Of a DNA stretch of 57,357 bases, positions 36,270 to 44,717 are shown piece after piece. The notes beneath the pieces are model-generated. The model did no database searches and was not told where the DNA came from. It saw only the letters and a program-made list of their open reading frames with translations. The stretch spans positions 1 through 57,357 of the forward strand of contig JAFSWM010000052.1 of the NCBI GenBank assembly GCA_017444485.1, read 5' to 3'. This DNA comes from Bacteroidaceae bacterium. GTDB lineage: Bacteria > Bacteroidota > Bacteroidia > Bacteroidales > Bacteroidaceae. Positions within the stretch are counted from its first letter, which is position 1; every line of letters starts with the position of its first letter. Both the position numbers and the translations under genes were made by a program.

Positions 36270-36947
36270 ATGCGAATTGACATCATCACCGTTCTGCCCG
36301 AAATGCTTGAGGGCTTCATCGGCACTTCTATCCTCGCCCGCGCGCAGCGCAAGGGGCTGGTGGAGATCTGTCTGCACAATCTGCGCGACTACACCACCGA
36401 CAAGCATCGCCGTGTCGATGACTATCCATTCGGTGGCTTTGCTGGGATGGTGATGCAGTGCCAGCCTATCGACGCTTGCATCTCTGCGCTCAAGGCGGAG
36501 CGCGACTACGACGAGGTGATCTACACCTCGCCCGACGGAGAGCCTTTCACCCAGGCCACGGCCAACGAACTGTCGCTCTGTGGCAACCTCATCATCCTCT
36601 GCGGACACTACAAGGGCATCGACTATCGCATCCGTGAGCACCTCATCACGCGCGAACTCAGCCTCGGCGACTTTGTGCTCACGGGCGGCGAACTGGCGGC
36701 GGCGGCTTTCGCCGACGCGATAGTGCGCATCATTCCTGGTGTCATCGGCGACGAGCAGAGCGCGCTCTCCGACAGTTTTCAGGACGGCTTGCTCGCCGCA
36801 CCGGTCTATACACGTCCCGCCGATTATAAGGGTTGGCGCGTGCCCGACGTGCTCCTCTCGGGCCACGAGGCACGGATCAAGGAGTGGGAACTGGCGCAGT
36901 CGTTGGAGCGCACCCGCCGTCTGCGTCCCGACTTGCTGAATGAGTGA
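36270..36947 (+). CDS. trmD: tRNA (guanine37-N1)-methyltransferase TrmD
   Basis: TrmD methylates G37 of tRNAs reading CNN codons with S-adenosylmethionine, preventing +1 frameshifts. From [13 protein letters not shown] it is 225 residues, the normal length. Family motifs include [29 protein letters not shown], the trefoil-knot segment [12 protein letters not shown] and [20 protein letters not shown], and the C-terminal [19 protein letters not shown]. The in-frame start at 36243 is dropped as upstream sequence. It is not in the rpsP-rimM-trmD-rplS operon seen in many bacteria. Confidence 0.97.
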   Translation: MRIDIITVLPEMLEGFIGTSILARAQRKGLVEICLHNLRDYTTDKHRRVDDYPFGGFAGMVMQCQPIDACISALKAERDYDEVIYTSPDGEPFTQATANELSLCGNLIILCGHYKGIDYRIREHLITRELSLGDFVLTGGELAAAAFADAIVRIIPGVIGDEQSALSDSFQDGLLAAPVYTRPADYKGWRVPDVLLSGHEARIKEWELAQSLERTRRLRPDLLNE

Positions 36948-36991
36948 GGCGCGCGGCGAAGGGGGAGGGCGCACTTTCTGTCAGAATAACG

Positions 36992-36999
36992 TAACTTTG
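36992..36999 (+). promoter_or_regulatory. -7 box for topB
   Basis: TAACTTTG followed by cagccgc repeats the -7 region of the guaA promoter almost exactly. A -33 element is not obvious, and the 5' UTR would be about 90 bases. Confidence 0.5.
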
Positions 37000-37093
37000 C
37001 AGCCGCTTGGCCGTTTGTGCCCTTTCCGACCTCGTGTCGGGAAGGAGCGACAGGGCTTGGGCGCTTTTTGTTGTATCATCACCTTTTTTCTTA

Positions 37094-39178
37094 ATGATTG
37101 TTTGTATCGCCGAGAAGCCCAGTGTGGCTCGCGACATAGCCCGCGTCTTGGGCGCCGACCGCGTGTGCGAGGGCTACCAGGAGGGCAACGGCTACCAGGT
37201 AACCTGGACGTTTGGCCACCTCTGCGAACTCAAGAACCCCGAGGACTATTCTCCGGTGTGGAAACGCTGGACGCTCGGCAGTCTGCCCATGGTGCCGGAG
37301 CGTTTCGGCATACGCCTAAAGAACGATGGCGGCGTAGCGCGCCAGTTTGACGTGATCCGCCGGCTGATGCAGTCTGCCGACGAGATTATCAACTGCGGCG
37401 ATGCTGGACAGGAGGGCGAACTCATCCAGCGCTGGGTGATGCAGAAGGCCGGCGCGCGCTGTCCTGTACGCCGCCTGTGGATTTCTTCGCTCACCGAAGA
37501 GGCCATTCGCGAAGGTTTTGCCAACCTGAAGCCTGCTGACGACTACCGTTCGCTCTATGAGGCCGGTCTGTGCCGCGCCATCGGCGACTGGCTCCTCGGG
37601 ATGAACGCCACACGGCTCTATACGCTCAAGTATCGCCCCAATAGTTTCGGCGGACAGCCCCTCTCCGTGGGCCGCGTGCAGACTCCTACGCTCGCACTCA
37701 TCGTGCGCCGCGATTTGGAGATTGAGCATTTCACTCCCGAGCCCTATTGGGTGCTCACCACCACCTATCGCGATACCGTCTTCTCCGCCGTCATGGCGCA
37801 GCCCGACGAGGACGAGCCAGCCACGACTGGCAAGGGCCAGCCGAAGACGCCTGCGGCGCGTGGCTTCAAGACCGAGGAGGAGGGGCTCGCTGCCCTCGAA
37901 GCCATCAAGGCCGCCCCGCTCACCATCACCAAGGTGGAGAAAAAGAACGGCACGGAGGCTCCGCCGCGCCTCTTCGACCTCACCGGATTGCAGGTGGAGT
38001 GCAACCGCAAGTTTGGCCTCAGCGCCGATGAGACACTCAAGACCGTGCAGACGCTCTACGAAAAGAAAGTCACCACCTACCCGCGTGTGGACACCACCTT
38101 CCTCCCCGACGATGTGTACCCCACGTGCAAGGCCACGCTCAACGGCCTTGCCAGTCACTACGGCGACCTCTTGCAGCCGCTGCGCGGGCAGAAACTGCTC
38201 AAGCGCAAGAAGGTATTCGACAACTCCAAGGTGACCGACCACCACGCCATCATCCCTACTGGTGTGAAGCCCGACAACCTCACCGACTACGAGCGACGCG
38301 TCTTCGACCTCATTGCCCGTCGCTTCATCGCCATTTTCTATCCCGACTGTAAGTTCGCCACCACAACCGTGCTCGCCGAGGCCGCCGATGTGCCGTTCAG
38401 AGTGAGTGGCAAAGTCATCCTCGAACCGGCGTGGCGCCCCGTCGTGATGATCGGCGGCGACAAGGCTTCGCGGCAGGGCGATGCAGGCGTTGCTGATGGC
38501 TCCGACGACGCAGAGAACACCGATAAGGAACGTGTGCTGCCCGATTTCCGTGAGGGCGAGAGCGGCCCGCATACCCCGTCGTTGGCTCAGAAATTCACCC
38601 AGCCCCCCAAGCGCTTCACCGAGGCCACCCTGCTGCGTGCCATGGAGACGGCGGGGCGCTTTGTGGACGACGAGGAACTGCGCGATGCTCTCAAAGAGAA
38701 CGGCATAGGCCGTCCCAGCACGCGCGCCGCAATCATCGAAACCCTCTTCAAACGTGGCTATATCGTCAAACAGCGCAAAGCCCTGATCTCCACCGCCACG
38801 GGGCGCGACCTCATCGGATTGATTCGCGAGGAACTCCTCAAGAGCGCTGAACTCACCGGACGTTGGGAGAAGAAACTCCGTGAGATCGAGCACGGGCAGT
38901 ACAGCGCGCCGCAGTTCATCGCCGAACTCAAGGAAATGGTCGGCGGCATTGTGCTCCAGGTGCTTGCCGACAACACCCCGCGTCGCCTTCCCGACGCCGC
39001 TCCCGCTCCCGCCGCGAAGTCTGACGCTTCGGCGAAGCCCGCCGAGGGTGCTAAGCGTGTGCGTGCGGGAATGAAATGCCCCGTTTGTGGCGAGGGAAAA
39101 GTCATCAAGGGACGCACGGCCTATGGCTGCTCACGCTGGAAGGAGGGTTGTAACTTCCGCCGTCCGTTCAAGGCCTGA
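37094..39178 (+). CDS. topB: DNA topoisomerase III
   Basis: Type IA topoisomerase of the TopB class, 694 residues from MIVCIAEKPSVARD. The Toprim domain carries the first catalytic Glu in AEKPS and the acidic motif DAGQEGELI beginning at Asp103, with Gln where Arg is more common. The DNA-cleaving Tyr329 lies in VTTYPRVDT. The C-terminal tail has one zinc ribbon (CPVCGEGKVIKGRTAYGCSR). It acts with RecQ-type helicases in decatenation; the chromosomal context here gives no sign of a conjugative-element copy. A start at 37007 would add 29 residues absent from the family. Confidence 0.96.
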   Translation: MIVCIAEKPSVARDIARVLGADRVCEGYQEGNGYQVTWTFGHLCELKNPEDYSPVWKRWTLGSLPMVPERFGIRLKNDGGVARQFDVIRRLMQSADEIINCGDAGQEGELIQRWVMQKAGARCPVRRLWISSLTEEAIREGFANLKPADDYRSLYEAGLCRAIGDWLLGMNATRLYTLKYRPNSFGGQPLSVGRVQTPTLALIVRRDLEIEHFTPEPYWVLTTTYRDTVFSAVMAQPDEDEPATTGKGQPKTPAARGFKTEEEGLAALEAIKAAPLTITKVEKKNGTEAPPRLFDLTGLQVECNRKFGLSADETLKTVQTLYEKKVTTYPRVDTTFLPDDVYPTCKATLNGLASHYGDLLQPLRGQKLLKRKKVFDNSKVTDHHAIIPTGVKPDNLTDYERRVFDLIARRFIAIFYPDCKFATTTVLAEAADVPFRVSGKVILEPAWRPVVMIGGDKASRQGDAGVADGSDDAENTDKERVLPDFREGESGPHTPSLAQKFTQPPKRFTEATLLRAMETAGRFVDDEELRDALKENGIGRPSTRAAIIETLFKRGYIVKQRKALISTATGRDLIGLIREELLKSAELTGRWEKKLREIEHGQYSAPQFIAELKEMVGGIVLQVLADNTPRRLPDAAPAPAAKSDASAKPAEGAKRVRAGMKCPVCGEGKVIKGRTAYGCSRWKEGCNFRRPFKA

Positions 39179-39300
39179 CGTGCTTGCTGGCCTGGGGACA
39201 AAACGCGCCATTGGCTTCCGAAAATTTCGCACCACGCACTTCTTTTCTGGCAAATCCCACCTGTTTCCCGCCAAATCCGTTCCGGTCCGAACCAGGTGCG

Positions 39301-39373
39301 TTGCAGAAAAAACGATTGGCTTTCCAGTTTAAACTGCAAAGCCAATCGTTTTTTCTGCAAAGCCAATAGTTTT
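39301..39373. repeat. Near-perfect 60-bp palindrome with tandem tail
   Basis: 39301-39330 and 39331-39360 are 30-base arms with one C-C mismatch and no loop, centred on cagtttaaactg. The module ctgcaaagccaatcgtttt (39334-39352) recurs directly at 39355-39373 with one change, so three copies of one module (one inverted) make up the element. It lies in the 315-base convergent gap between topB and the DUF4831 gene. The rest of that gap contains only a weak cccgc/gcggg hairpin near 39375-39392; I see no gene in it. Confidence 0.8.
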
Positions 39374-39493
39374 CCCCGCTTCGTGCGGCGGGTTTGCGGC
39401 CTTGTATGTAGTTCTCAGGAGGTGGGCTGGTCTTCTTTGTGCAAAGATAAGCGACGTATCGTTTTCGCGTAGGGACAAATTGTCGTCGCTTTC

Positions 39494-40543
39494 CTATTTC
39501 GCCACTTCGATTTTGAGAATACCGCCGTTCACGGGCGAGAGGGTGACGTGCGTGCGGAATTCGTTGTTGAACAAGTCGCCGCCGAGGTTCTCAATGCGCC
39601 CGAACTGCGCCATCGGCACGGTGCCGCTCAGGTGCGTGCCGGCGCGGCTGGTGAGCGTGAGGTCCACGTTGCCCGGCGCATAGTAGCGCAGCGTCTGTGT
39701 GCTTTGTGCGGTCTGCGGCGCTTGTGGCGCGGTGAATTTCAGATTGAGGTAATAAGGTTCTCCACTCAAGTCGTCGCGATCTACGAGGCCAAAGTGCCGG
39801 CTGAAGCGGAAGGCCACGTCGCGTTCGCCGCGTGCGGGGTCGGGCTCGTAGTCCAGCGTCATGACGTGCCGTTCCTTGGTCTCATAGCCCATGAAGAGTC
39901 GCAGCAGTCCCGCTTCTTGTTTGTCGAGGGTGGAAAGCATCAGTTTCAGCTGCGCCCCGTCGGCGGGCATGAAGTCAGCCTGTCCTTTTGAGAGCAACGC
40001 GCGATTCTCGCGGATGTCGTAGATTTCCTCGGCAGCGAGTTCGGCCATTTTCTCGGTGCTTCCGGCAGCGAGCATCTCCTGCGTCTTGTAGCCTCCGAGG
40101 TCTGCCGGCGGCCCTTGCAGCGTGGTAACCGAGGGCGTGGCGAGTTGCGGGCTCTCCCCGGGCTCACCGTTGATGGCCAGCAACGTGCCGTCGGGTGCCA
40201 GTTTCACGAAGGGCGCGCTGCTGCGCTGGTCAAAACGAATGGTGTAGGCGCAGGTCGTGTCGGCCACGCCGTGGGGGATGAGCGAGAGCGACGTGATCTG
40301 CCACGAGTCAAAGTCCGACTGCGGCGCATCGTTCGTGCGCAGGTATTGGCTGGCATAGGGCGCGAGTTCGCCCGCGTGGTGCGTGGTGCGCTCGGCGGTG
40401 ATGACGATTTGCAGGCGGGTGCGCGGTAGGAAGTAGGTGATGCCGTCGGCGCGCTGCCCAGGAGCGTGGGCCGTGACGTGCGTCTGTGCCGTGGCGGGGG
40501 TGGTGGCGACGAGCAGGAGCAGGGCGAGAAGCGTTTTTTTCAT
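39494..40543 (-). CDS. DUF4831 family exported protein
   Basis: A 349-residue protein with a signal peptide (MKKTLLALLLLVATTPATAQ). It resembles the Bacteroidales DUF4831 family: an early GITYFLPRTRLQIVITAE strand, the middle EMLAAGSTEKMAELAAEEIYDIRENRALLSKGQADFMP-like segment (seen here in pieces) and a beta-rich C-terminal half. No catalytic motif or lipobox is visible. A periplasmic or outer-membrane-associated location follows from the signal peptide. It ends a leftward run that includes nnrD and a HAD gene. A 6-bp GC hairpin (40566-40580) separates it from nnrD. Confidence 0.85.
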   Translation of the reverse strand: MKKTLLALLLLVATTPATAQTHVTAHAPGQRADGITYFLPRTRLQIVITAERTTHHAGELAPYASQYLRTNDAPQSDFDSWQITSLSLIPHGVADTTCAYTIRFDQRSSAPFVKLAPDGTLLAINGEPGESPQLATPSVTTLQGPPADLGGYKTQEMLAAGSTEKMAELAAEEIYDIRENRALLSKGQADFMPADGAQLKLMLSTLDKQEAGLLRLFMGYETKERHVMTLDYEPDPARGERDVAFRFSRHFGLVDRDDLSGEPYYLNLKFTAPQAPQTAQSTQTLRYYAPGNVDLTLTSRAGTHLSGTVPMAQFGRIENLGGDLFNNEFRTHVTLSPVNGGILKIEVAK

Positions 40544-40615
40544 AATCAGTGTGCTTGTGTGGTTTGGCGGCAGCGCCGCCGTGGTGGGGTTGATGTAGCC
40601 GAGCGGCGCGGCGCG

Positions 40616-41473
40616 TTATGGGGCAGTGACGGACAGGAAGGCTTGCGGCAGGTGCTCAGTGATGTCGGAAGCGATGACGCTGTGATGCCCCAGGCGTCGT
40701 GCCGCGATGTCGCCGGCCAGCCCGTGGAGGAATACGCCGAGCGGCGCGGCCTCTTCGGGAGGATAACCCTGTGCGAGCAGACCGGTGATGATGCCCGTGA
40801 GCACGTCGCCGCTGCCTGCCGTGGCGATGGCGTCCGACCCTGTGGTGTTGGTCACCACGTCGCCGTCGGGCAGAGCGGTGTGGGTGGGGTGTCCCTTTGC
40901 CACGATGACAGCGCCGCACATTGTGCTGAGGCGCGCCGCCGTTTCCATGTGTTCTGCCTCGCTCACCACCGCACCCGCCAGCCGTGCGAGTTCGCCAAGA
41001 TGGGGCGTTAGTACAAATGCGGGCGACATCCGTTGCGGCCAGTCGGCAGAGCGCGCCAACAGATTGAGCGCGTCGGCGTCGATGACGTGGGGTGTGTCCG
41101 TGCATTGGTGCAGTTCGTCGGCCACGGCTCGGCCAGTGGCGGTGTCGCAACCTAATCCTGGGCCGATGCCTACGGCCTGAAACTGACCGGCGGGGGGCAT
41201 GGTGAAACGCTGCCCCGTGATGTCGGCATCGATGCTCAGCACAGCCTCGGGCACTGCGATCATCACTATGGTGCGCAGGCTTGCTGGCACATGCACCACC
41301 ACCTTCCCCGCTCCGCTGCGCAGGCAGGCCTTGGCCGCCAGCGCTGCACACCCGCCCATCGCCTCGCTGCCGCAGATGAGCAGCGCGGTGCCAAAGGTGC
41401 CTTTGTGGCCGTCGGCGCGGCGCTCGCGCAGCATAGCGCGGGCCGTCTCTATGGTGAATAGGCGCGGGGACAT
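40616..41473 (-). CDS. nnrD: ADP-dependent NAD(P)H-hydrate dehydratase (stand-alone)
   Basis: A ribokinase-fold dehydratase that repairs hydrated NAD(P)H. Motifs seen in its 285 residues are HKGTFGTALLICGSEAMGGC at the N terminus, VIDADALNLL, LTPHLGELARL and the anion hole TAGSGDVLTG with catalytic Asp223. In many Bacteroidetes this domain is fused to the NnrE epimerase in one protein of about 500 residues; here only the dehydratase is present and no epimerase gene is nearby. The usual G-T-G-D reads G-S-G-D, a conservative change. Function is confident; substrate use is inferred from the family. Confidence 0.92.
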   Translation of the reverse strand: MSPRLFTIETARAMLRERRADGHKGTFGTALLICGSEAMGGCAALAAKACLRSGAGKVVVHVPASLRTIVMIAVPEAVLSIDADITGQRFTMPPAGQFQAVGIGPGLGCDTATGRAVADELHQCTDTPHVIDADALNLLARSADWPQRMSPAFVLTPHLGELARLAGAVVSEAEHMETAARLSTMCGAVIVAKGHPTHTALPDGDVVTNTTGSDAIATAGSGDVLTGIITGLLAQGYPPEEAAPLGVFLHGLAGDIAARRLGHHSVIASDITEHLPQAFLSVTAP

Positions 41474-41534
41474 AGGGCGCGGTGGTGTGGGAAGGTGGTT
41501 GGCTGTAATGGTGCGGGTTCGGGCGCGCGGCGGT

Positions 41535-41966
41535 TCAGAACGGCCACCAGCCCTTCTTGCGCGGCGGCTCTTCGTCGTGGTCGCTATAGAAAGCCTCAGC
41601 AGAGATGCCCTTGGTGATCATCTCGTAGATGGCTCCCCAGTCGGGTTTTCCGCCCACGGTGGGCAGGCCTCCGAGGTTGCGGTCGTCGATGAACACCTCG
41701 GCTTTGAGTTTGCGGGTGTAGTGTTTGGCTGTTTCTGGAGTTTCTTCAGGGTATTCTTTGTTGGCGGCATAGACTTCTACACCATGCTGAGAGAGCCATT
41801 GCACGGCCTCGTCGAGCAACGCGCCCTCACGCACGGACCACAAGACAATCTTGTGCCCCTCTTCCTGCAAGCGGCGCAGTGTGGCCGTTGCGAAGGGAAT
41901 TTCCTTGCCGATGCGCGGATAGCGATGTTCTACAATTGTGCCGTCAAAATCAACTGCGATGTACAT
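41535..41966 (-). CDS. HAD-superfamily hydrolase, BT0820-like
   Basis: A small 143-residue HAD phosphatase. The nucleophile motif is VDFDGTIVEH (Asp6, Asp8). Motif II is the LWSVREG stretch, with Ser-Val-Arg in place of the usual Ser/Thr-N. The C-terminal acidic motif is VFIDDRNLGG. There is no cap domain, matching the BT0820 group from Bacteroides, whose physiological substrate is not established. It lies 12 bases after the secreted-protein gene and 61 bases before nnrD. Confidence 0.88.
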   Translation of the reverse strand: MYIAVDFDGTIVEHRYPRIGKEIPFATATLRRLQEEGHKIVLWSVREGALLDEAVQWLSQHGVEVYAANKEYPEETPETAKHYTRKLKAEVFIDDRNLGGLPTVGGKPDWGAIYEMITKGISAEAFYSDHDEEPPRKKGWWPF

Positions 41967-41978
41967 AGCGTATGGATC

Positions 41979-43721
41979 TTATTGGTTCTGTGATGTTACT
42001 TTGTGGCGCACCTGTCGCGTGCCGTCGGTGCGAAGCGCGGCGCGGAATGGTGCGAGTGTGCTGCCCGCTGCCGGACGTACGAAGCGCGTGCCGTCGGCAC
42101 GGAGCAGGTAGGGCAGATCGGGGCTTGCAGTGGTGATGACGAGGGAGTCATACACGCCCCGGAACGCTCCCTCCGTGCGAGTGGTGAGCGTGCCGCCCTT
42201 GGTGACGAATGTCACCTCGGTAACTTGGCTGTCGGTGGGGCGAAAGAGCACACCCTGTCCGGCAGAAAGGGAGGTGGCGGGTGCGAACACCGCATTCTCC
42301 TCGTCGGTCTCCGTTAAAGTCTCGGCCTCAAAGCCCGCCGGCAGGTCGGTGTCGAAGGGCAGGCACAGCGTCTCCCATTTGCCATCGCCACAGAGCGTGC
42401 GAGTATAGGTGGCCTGTGCGCTGTTCACGACGATGTCGGCAGGCAGGCGCAGCGACTGGCGGTCGGTCAGCGTGGCACGGGTTAGAAGGGTATAGGTCGT
42501 GCCTTTCGACACGGCGAAGTCCCATTCGTGGGGTACGAAACGTGCCGCCGCCTCGCCCACAAGCACCATGTTGTTGCTCGCTGCGGGGCGGTTGGTAAAG
42601 GGTAGGGGGTTGAGGGGCAGTGGGGCGGCGGTGAGGTCGAGCAGCCACGCGCCTTGCCAATCCAGTTCAGCGAGTTCGACTGCCGTCAGGCCGCCGGTGA
42701 CCGTCAGCACGCCGTCGGCGAGTGTCACCTGCGCCTCGTCGGCCACGGGTAGGAATGCCACGGCCTGGCCAGGGGCGACTGCCGCTTCATCGGTCGTAAG
42801 CGTGGCGAAACGGCTCTGCGAAGGGAGATAGCGCAACACGCGATTCTCTTGCCACAATGCGCCCTCCGTCAGCGTCCACCACGTTTCGGTACTCGTGGGT
42901 TGCAGTTCGGCGTCAAGATAACGCTCGTCGGGGAAGAGCAACGCCAGTGTGTTTGCGTCGCGAACTTTTGCTCGCCAGCGTTGGGCAGGGACGGATGCTG
43001 CGACGTGGCCGTTGCAGAGCAGGTAGTCGGCGGCAGGTGTCACACCCTCCGCTGTGGGTGCGAGGCCGTTGGCCAAAAGGGTAACAATGGTGCCGTCGGC
43101 AGGCATCACTGCCGCACCTCCGAGGTGCAGGGTGGCACGCTCGTAGCGGTAGAGACGCAGATCTACCGTGCAACCACCAGTGTTCTTGTAATTGCCAAAG
43201 ATATAGTGCGGTGCAGGTCCCTCAGCGGTTAGACTCAATGCGAAGAATCGCTCCGAATCTTTAGAGTCGGTCAGCCGAAACGCACCCTCGACCTCACTGA
43301 TGCGCCACACGATGGCTTCGGAGGCCGAGGAGGTGAATTTCAGCGCTGTGGCAGTTTTCCCCTTGGCCACATAGTTCCCGTTGTTTCTGAGGCGGTATCC
43401 GCCTGTTGCGGCTTCGAGCGTCCAGACCAAGGTGGCGTCGTCCACCGTGATGGCAGTCGGTGTGCCGCCAGTGGAGGCCTGCGCCGCGATGAAACTGCCC
43501 GACAGGGTGGCTTCGGCCATGTGGAAAATGCCCTCGCTCTTGCTCTCTGCACCTATCACCACCTGCGCGCCATCGGCGATCCATCCGCTACCCGAGACGG
43601 GAGTAAAGACGGCAGGGAGCGTCCCGCTGACATCGTCGGCCAAGGCACGTTGCACCATGCCCACTGCAAAGCAGGCGAACAGGGTGAGGAACGTGATGAG
43701 GCGCGTATGCGGAAGGAACAT
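41979..43721 (-). CDS. Exported protein with a Bacteroidales secretion module but no sorting tail
   Basis: A 580-residue protein with a hydrophobic signal region (LITFLTLFACFAVGMVQRAL). I start at the ATG giving MFLPHTRL; a TTG three codons upstream is possible. The N-terminal half contains lectin-like stretches (TGGYRLRNNGNYVAKG). The C-terminal third (GKWETLCLPFDTDLPAGFEA through LAPFRAALRT) is clearly related to the penultimate region of the 2665-aa protein (GQWNTIVLPCAV through EPFRAFIKLT). Unlike that protein it ends soon after this module, without the G-R-x...GIY sorting tail. Function unknown. It sits 21 bases after rfbA. Confidence 0.8.
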   Translation of the reverse strand: MFLPHTRLITFLTLFACFAVGMVQRALADDVSGTLPAVFTPVSGSGWIADGAQVVIGAESKSEGIFHMAEATLSGSFIAAQASTGGTPTAITVDDATLVWTLEAATGGYRLRNNGNYVAKGKTATALKFTSSASEAIVWRISEVEGAFRLTDSKDSERFFALSLTAEGPAPHYIFGNYKNTGGCTVDLRLYRYERATLHLGGAAVMPADGTIVTLLANGLAPTAEGVTPAADYLLCNGHVAASVPAQRWRAKVRDANTLALLFPDERYLDAELQPTSTETWWTLTEGALWQENRVLRYLPSQSRFATLTTDEAAVAPGQAVAFLPVADEAQVTLADGVLTVTGGLTAVELAELDWQGAWLLDLTAAPLPLNPLPFTNRPAASNNMVLVGEAAARFVPHEWDFAVSKGTTYTLLTRATLTDRQSLRLPADIVVNSAQATYTRTLCGDGKWETLCLPFDTDLPAGFEAETLTETDEENAVFAPATSLSAGQGVLFRPTDSQVTEVTFVTKGGTLTTRTEGAFRGVYDSLVITTASPDLPYLLRADGTRFVRPAAGSTLAPFRAALRTDGTRQVRHKVTSQNQ

Positions 43722-43742
43722 GTGCGACAAAGGGGTGGAAGA

Positions 43743-44618
43743 TTACTTATTGATCAGGCGCAAGAGGTATTGGCCGTATTGGTTTTTCATCATGGGGGCG
43801 GCCAACTCGCGCAGTTTCTCGTCGCTAATCCATCCGAACTGATGGGCGATGCCTTCCAGGCAGCCCACCTTCAGTCCGGTGCGTTTTTCAATCACTTCAA
43901 TGAAGGTGCTGGCCTCGCTGAGGCTGTCGTGCGTGCCAGTGTCGAGCCAGGCAAAGCCGCGGCCCAAGGTCTCCACCATGAGGCGGTCGGCGGTGAGGTA
44001 TTCCTGGTTCACCGTGGTGATCTCCAACTCACCGCGTGCGGAGGGCTTGATACGCGCGGCCACGTCCACCACGTCGTTGGGGTAGAAATACAGCCCCACC
44101 ACGGCGTAGTTCGACTTCGGTACTGAGGGCTTCTCCTCAATGCTCACGGCGTGCCCCTCTGCGTTGAACTCCACCACGCCGTAACGCTCTGGGTCGTTCA
44201 CGCGGTAGCCAAAGACCGTGGCGCTGTTCCTTTCCTCGGCATTTGCCACCGCATTGCGCAGCATCTTTTTCATTCCCGAGCCGTGGAAGATGTTGTCGCC
44301 GAGCACCAGGCACACGCTGTCGTCGCCGACGAACTCCCTCCCGATGATAAAGGCCTGCGCCAGGCCATCGGGCGAGGGCTGTTCGGCATAAGAGAGACGA
44401 ATGCCGTAGTCACTACCATCGCCGAGCAAGCGGCGGAACAAGGGCAGATCCATCGGCGTGCTGATGATAAGAATGTCGCGAATGCCTGCGAGCATCAACA
44501 CGGACAAGGGATAGTAAACCATCGGCTTGTCAAAAATAGGGAGCAACTGTTTGCTAACGCCTTTGGTGATGGGATAGAGGCGGGTGCCGCTACCGCCTGC
44601 GAGTACGATGCCTTTCAT
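43743..44618 (-). CDS. rfbA: Glucose-1-phosphate thymidylyltransferase
   Basis: RmlA/RfbA makes dTDP-glucose from dTTP and glucose-1-phosphate, the first step to dTDP-rhamnose. From [20 protein letters not shown] it is 291 residues, the normal length; the pyrophosphorylase signature GGSGTRL lies at 8-14. Other typical stretches are [20 protein letters not shown], the GDNIFHG loop and [18 protein letters not shown]. The other rml genes are not in the window. A clean promoter lies 33 bases upstream. The product probably supplies surface-polysaccharide synthesis. Confidence 0.96.
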   Translation of the reverse strand: MKGIVLAGGSGTRLYPITKGVSKQLLPIFDKPMVYYPLSVLMLAGIRDILIISTPMDLPLFRRLLGDGSDYGIRLSYAEQPSPDGLAQAFIIGREFVGDDSVCLVLGDNIFHGSGMKKMLRNAVANAEERNSATVFGYRVNDPERYGVVEFNAEGHAVSIEEKPSVPKSNYAVVGLYFYPNDVVDVAARIKPSARGELEITTVNQEYLTADRLMVETLGRGFAWLDTGTHDSLSEASTFIEVIEKRTGLKVGCLEGIAHQFGWISDEKLRELAAPMMKNQYGQYLLRLINK

Positions 44619-44650
44619 AAGGTGTATGGGTGATTGGGGTGATTGTTTTG

Positions 44651-44682
44651 CAAAGTTATATTCTTCGTCAATGATATGCAAA
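44651..44682 (-). promoter_or_regulatory. Promoter for rfbA
   Basis: On the minus strand TTTG (44682-44679), a 20-base spacer and TAACTTTG (44658-44651) match the Bacteroidetes consensus exactly. Confidence 0.8.
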
Positions 44683-44717
44683 TAATGATGCAACTTTGTG
44701 AACTTGGCAATATGGCT

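Noticed and set aside
39441-39448. caaagata (minus-strand TATCTTTG) in the topB-DUF4831 gap
   Set aside because: It would drive transcription antisense into topB, and the nearest TTG is 27 bases away instead of 19-21.
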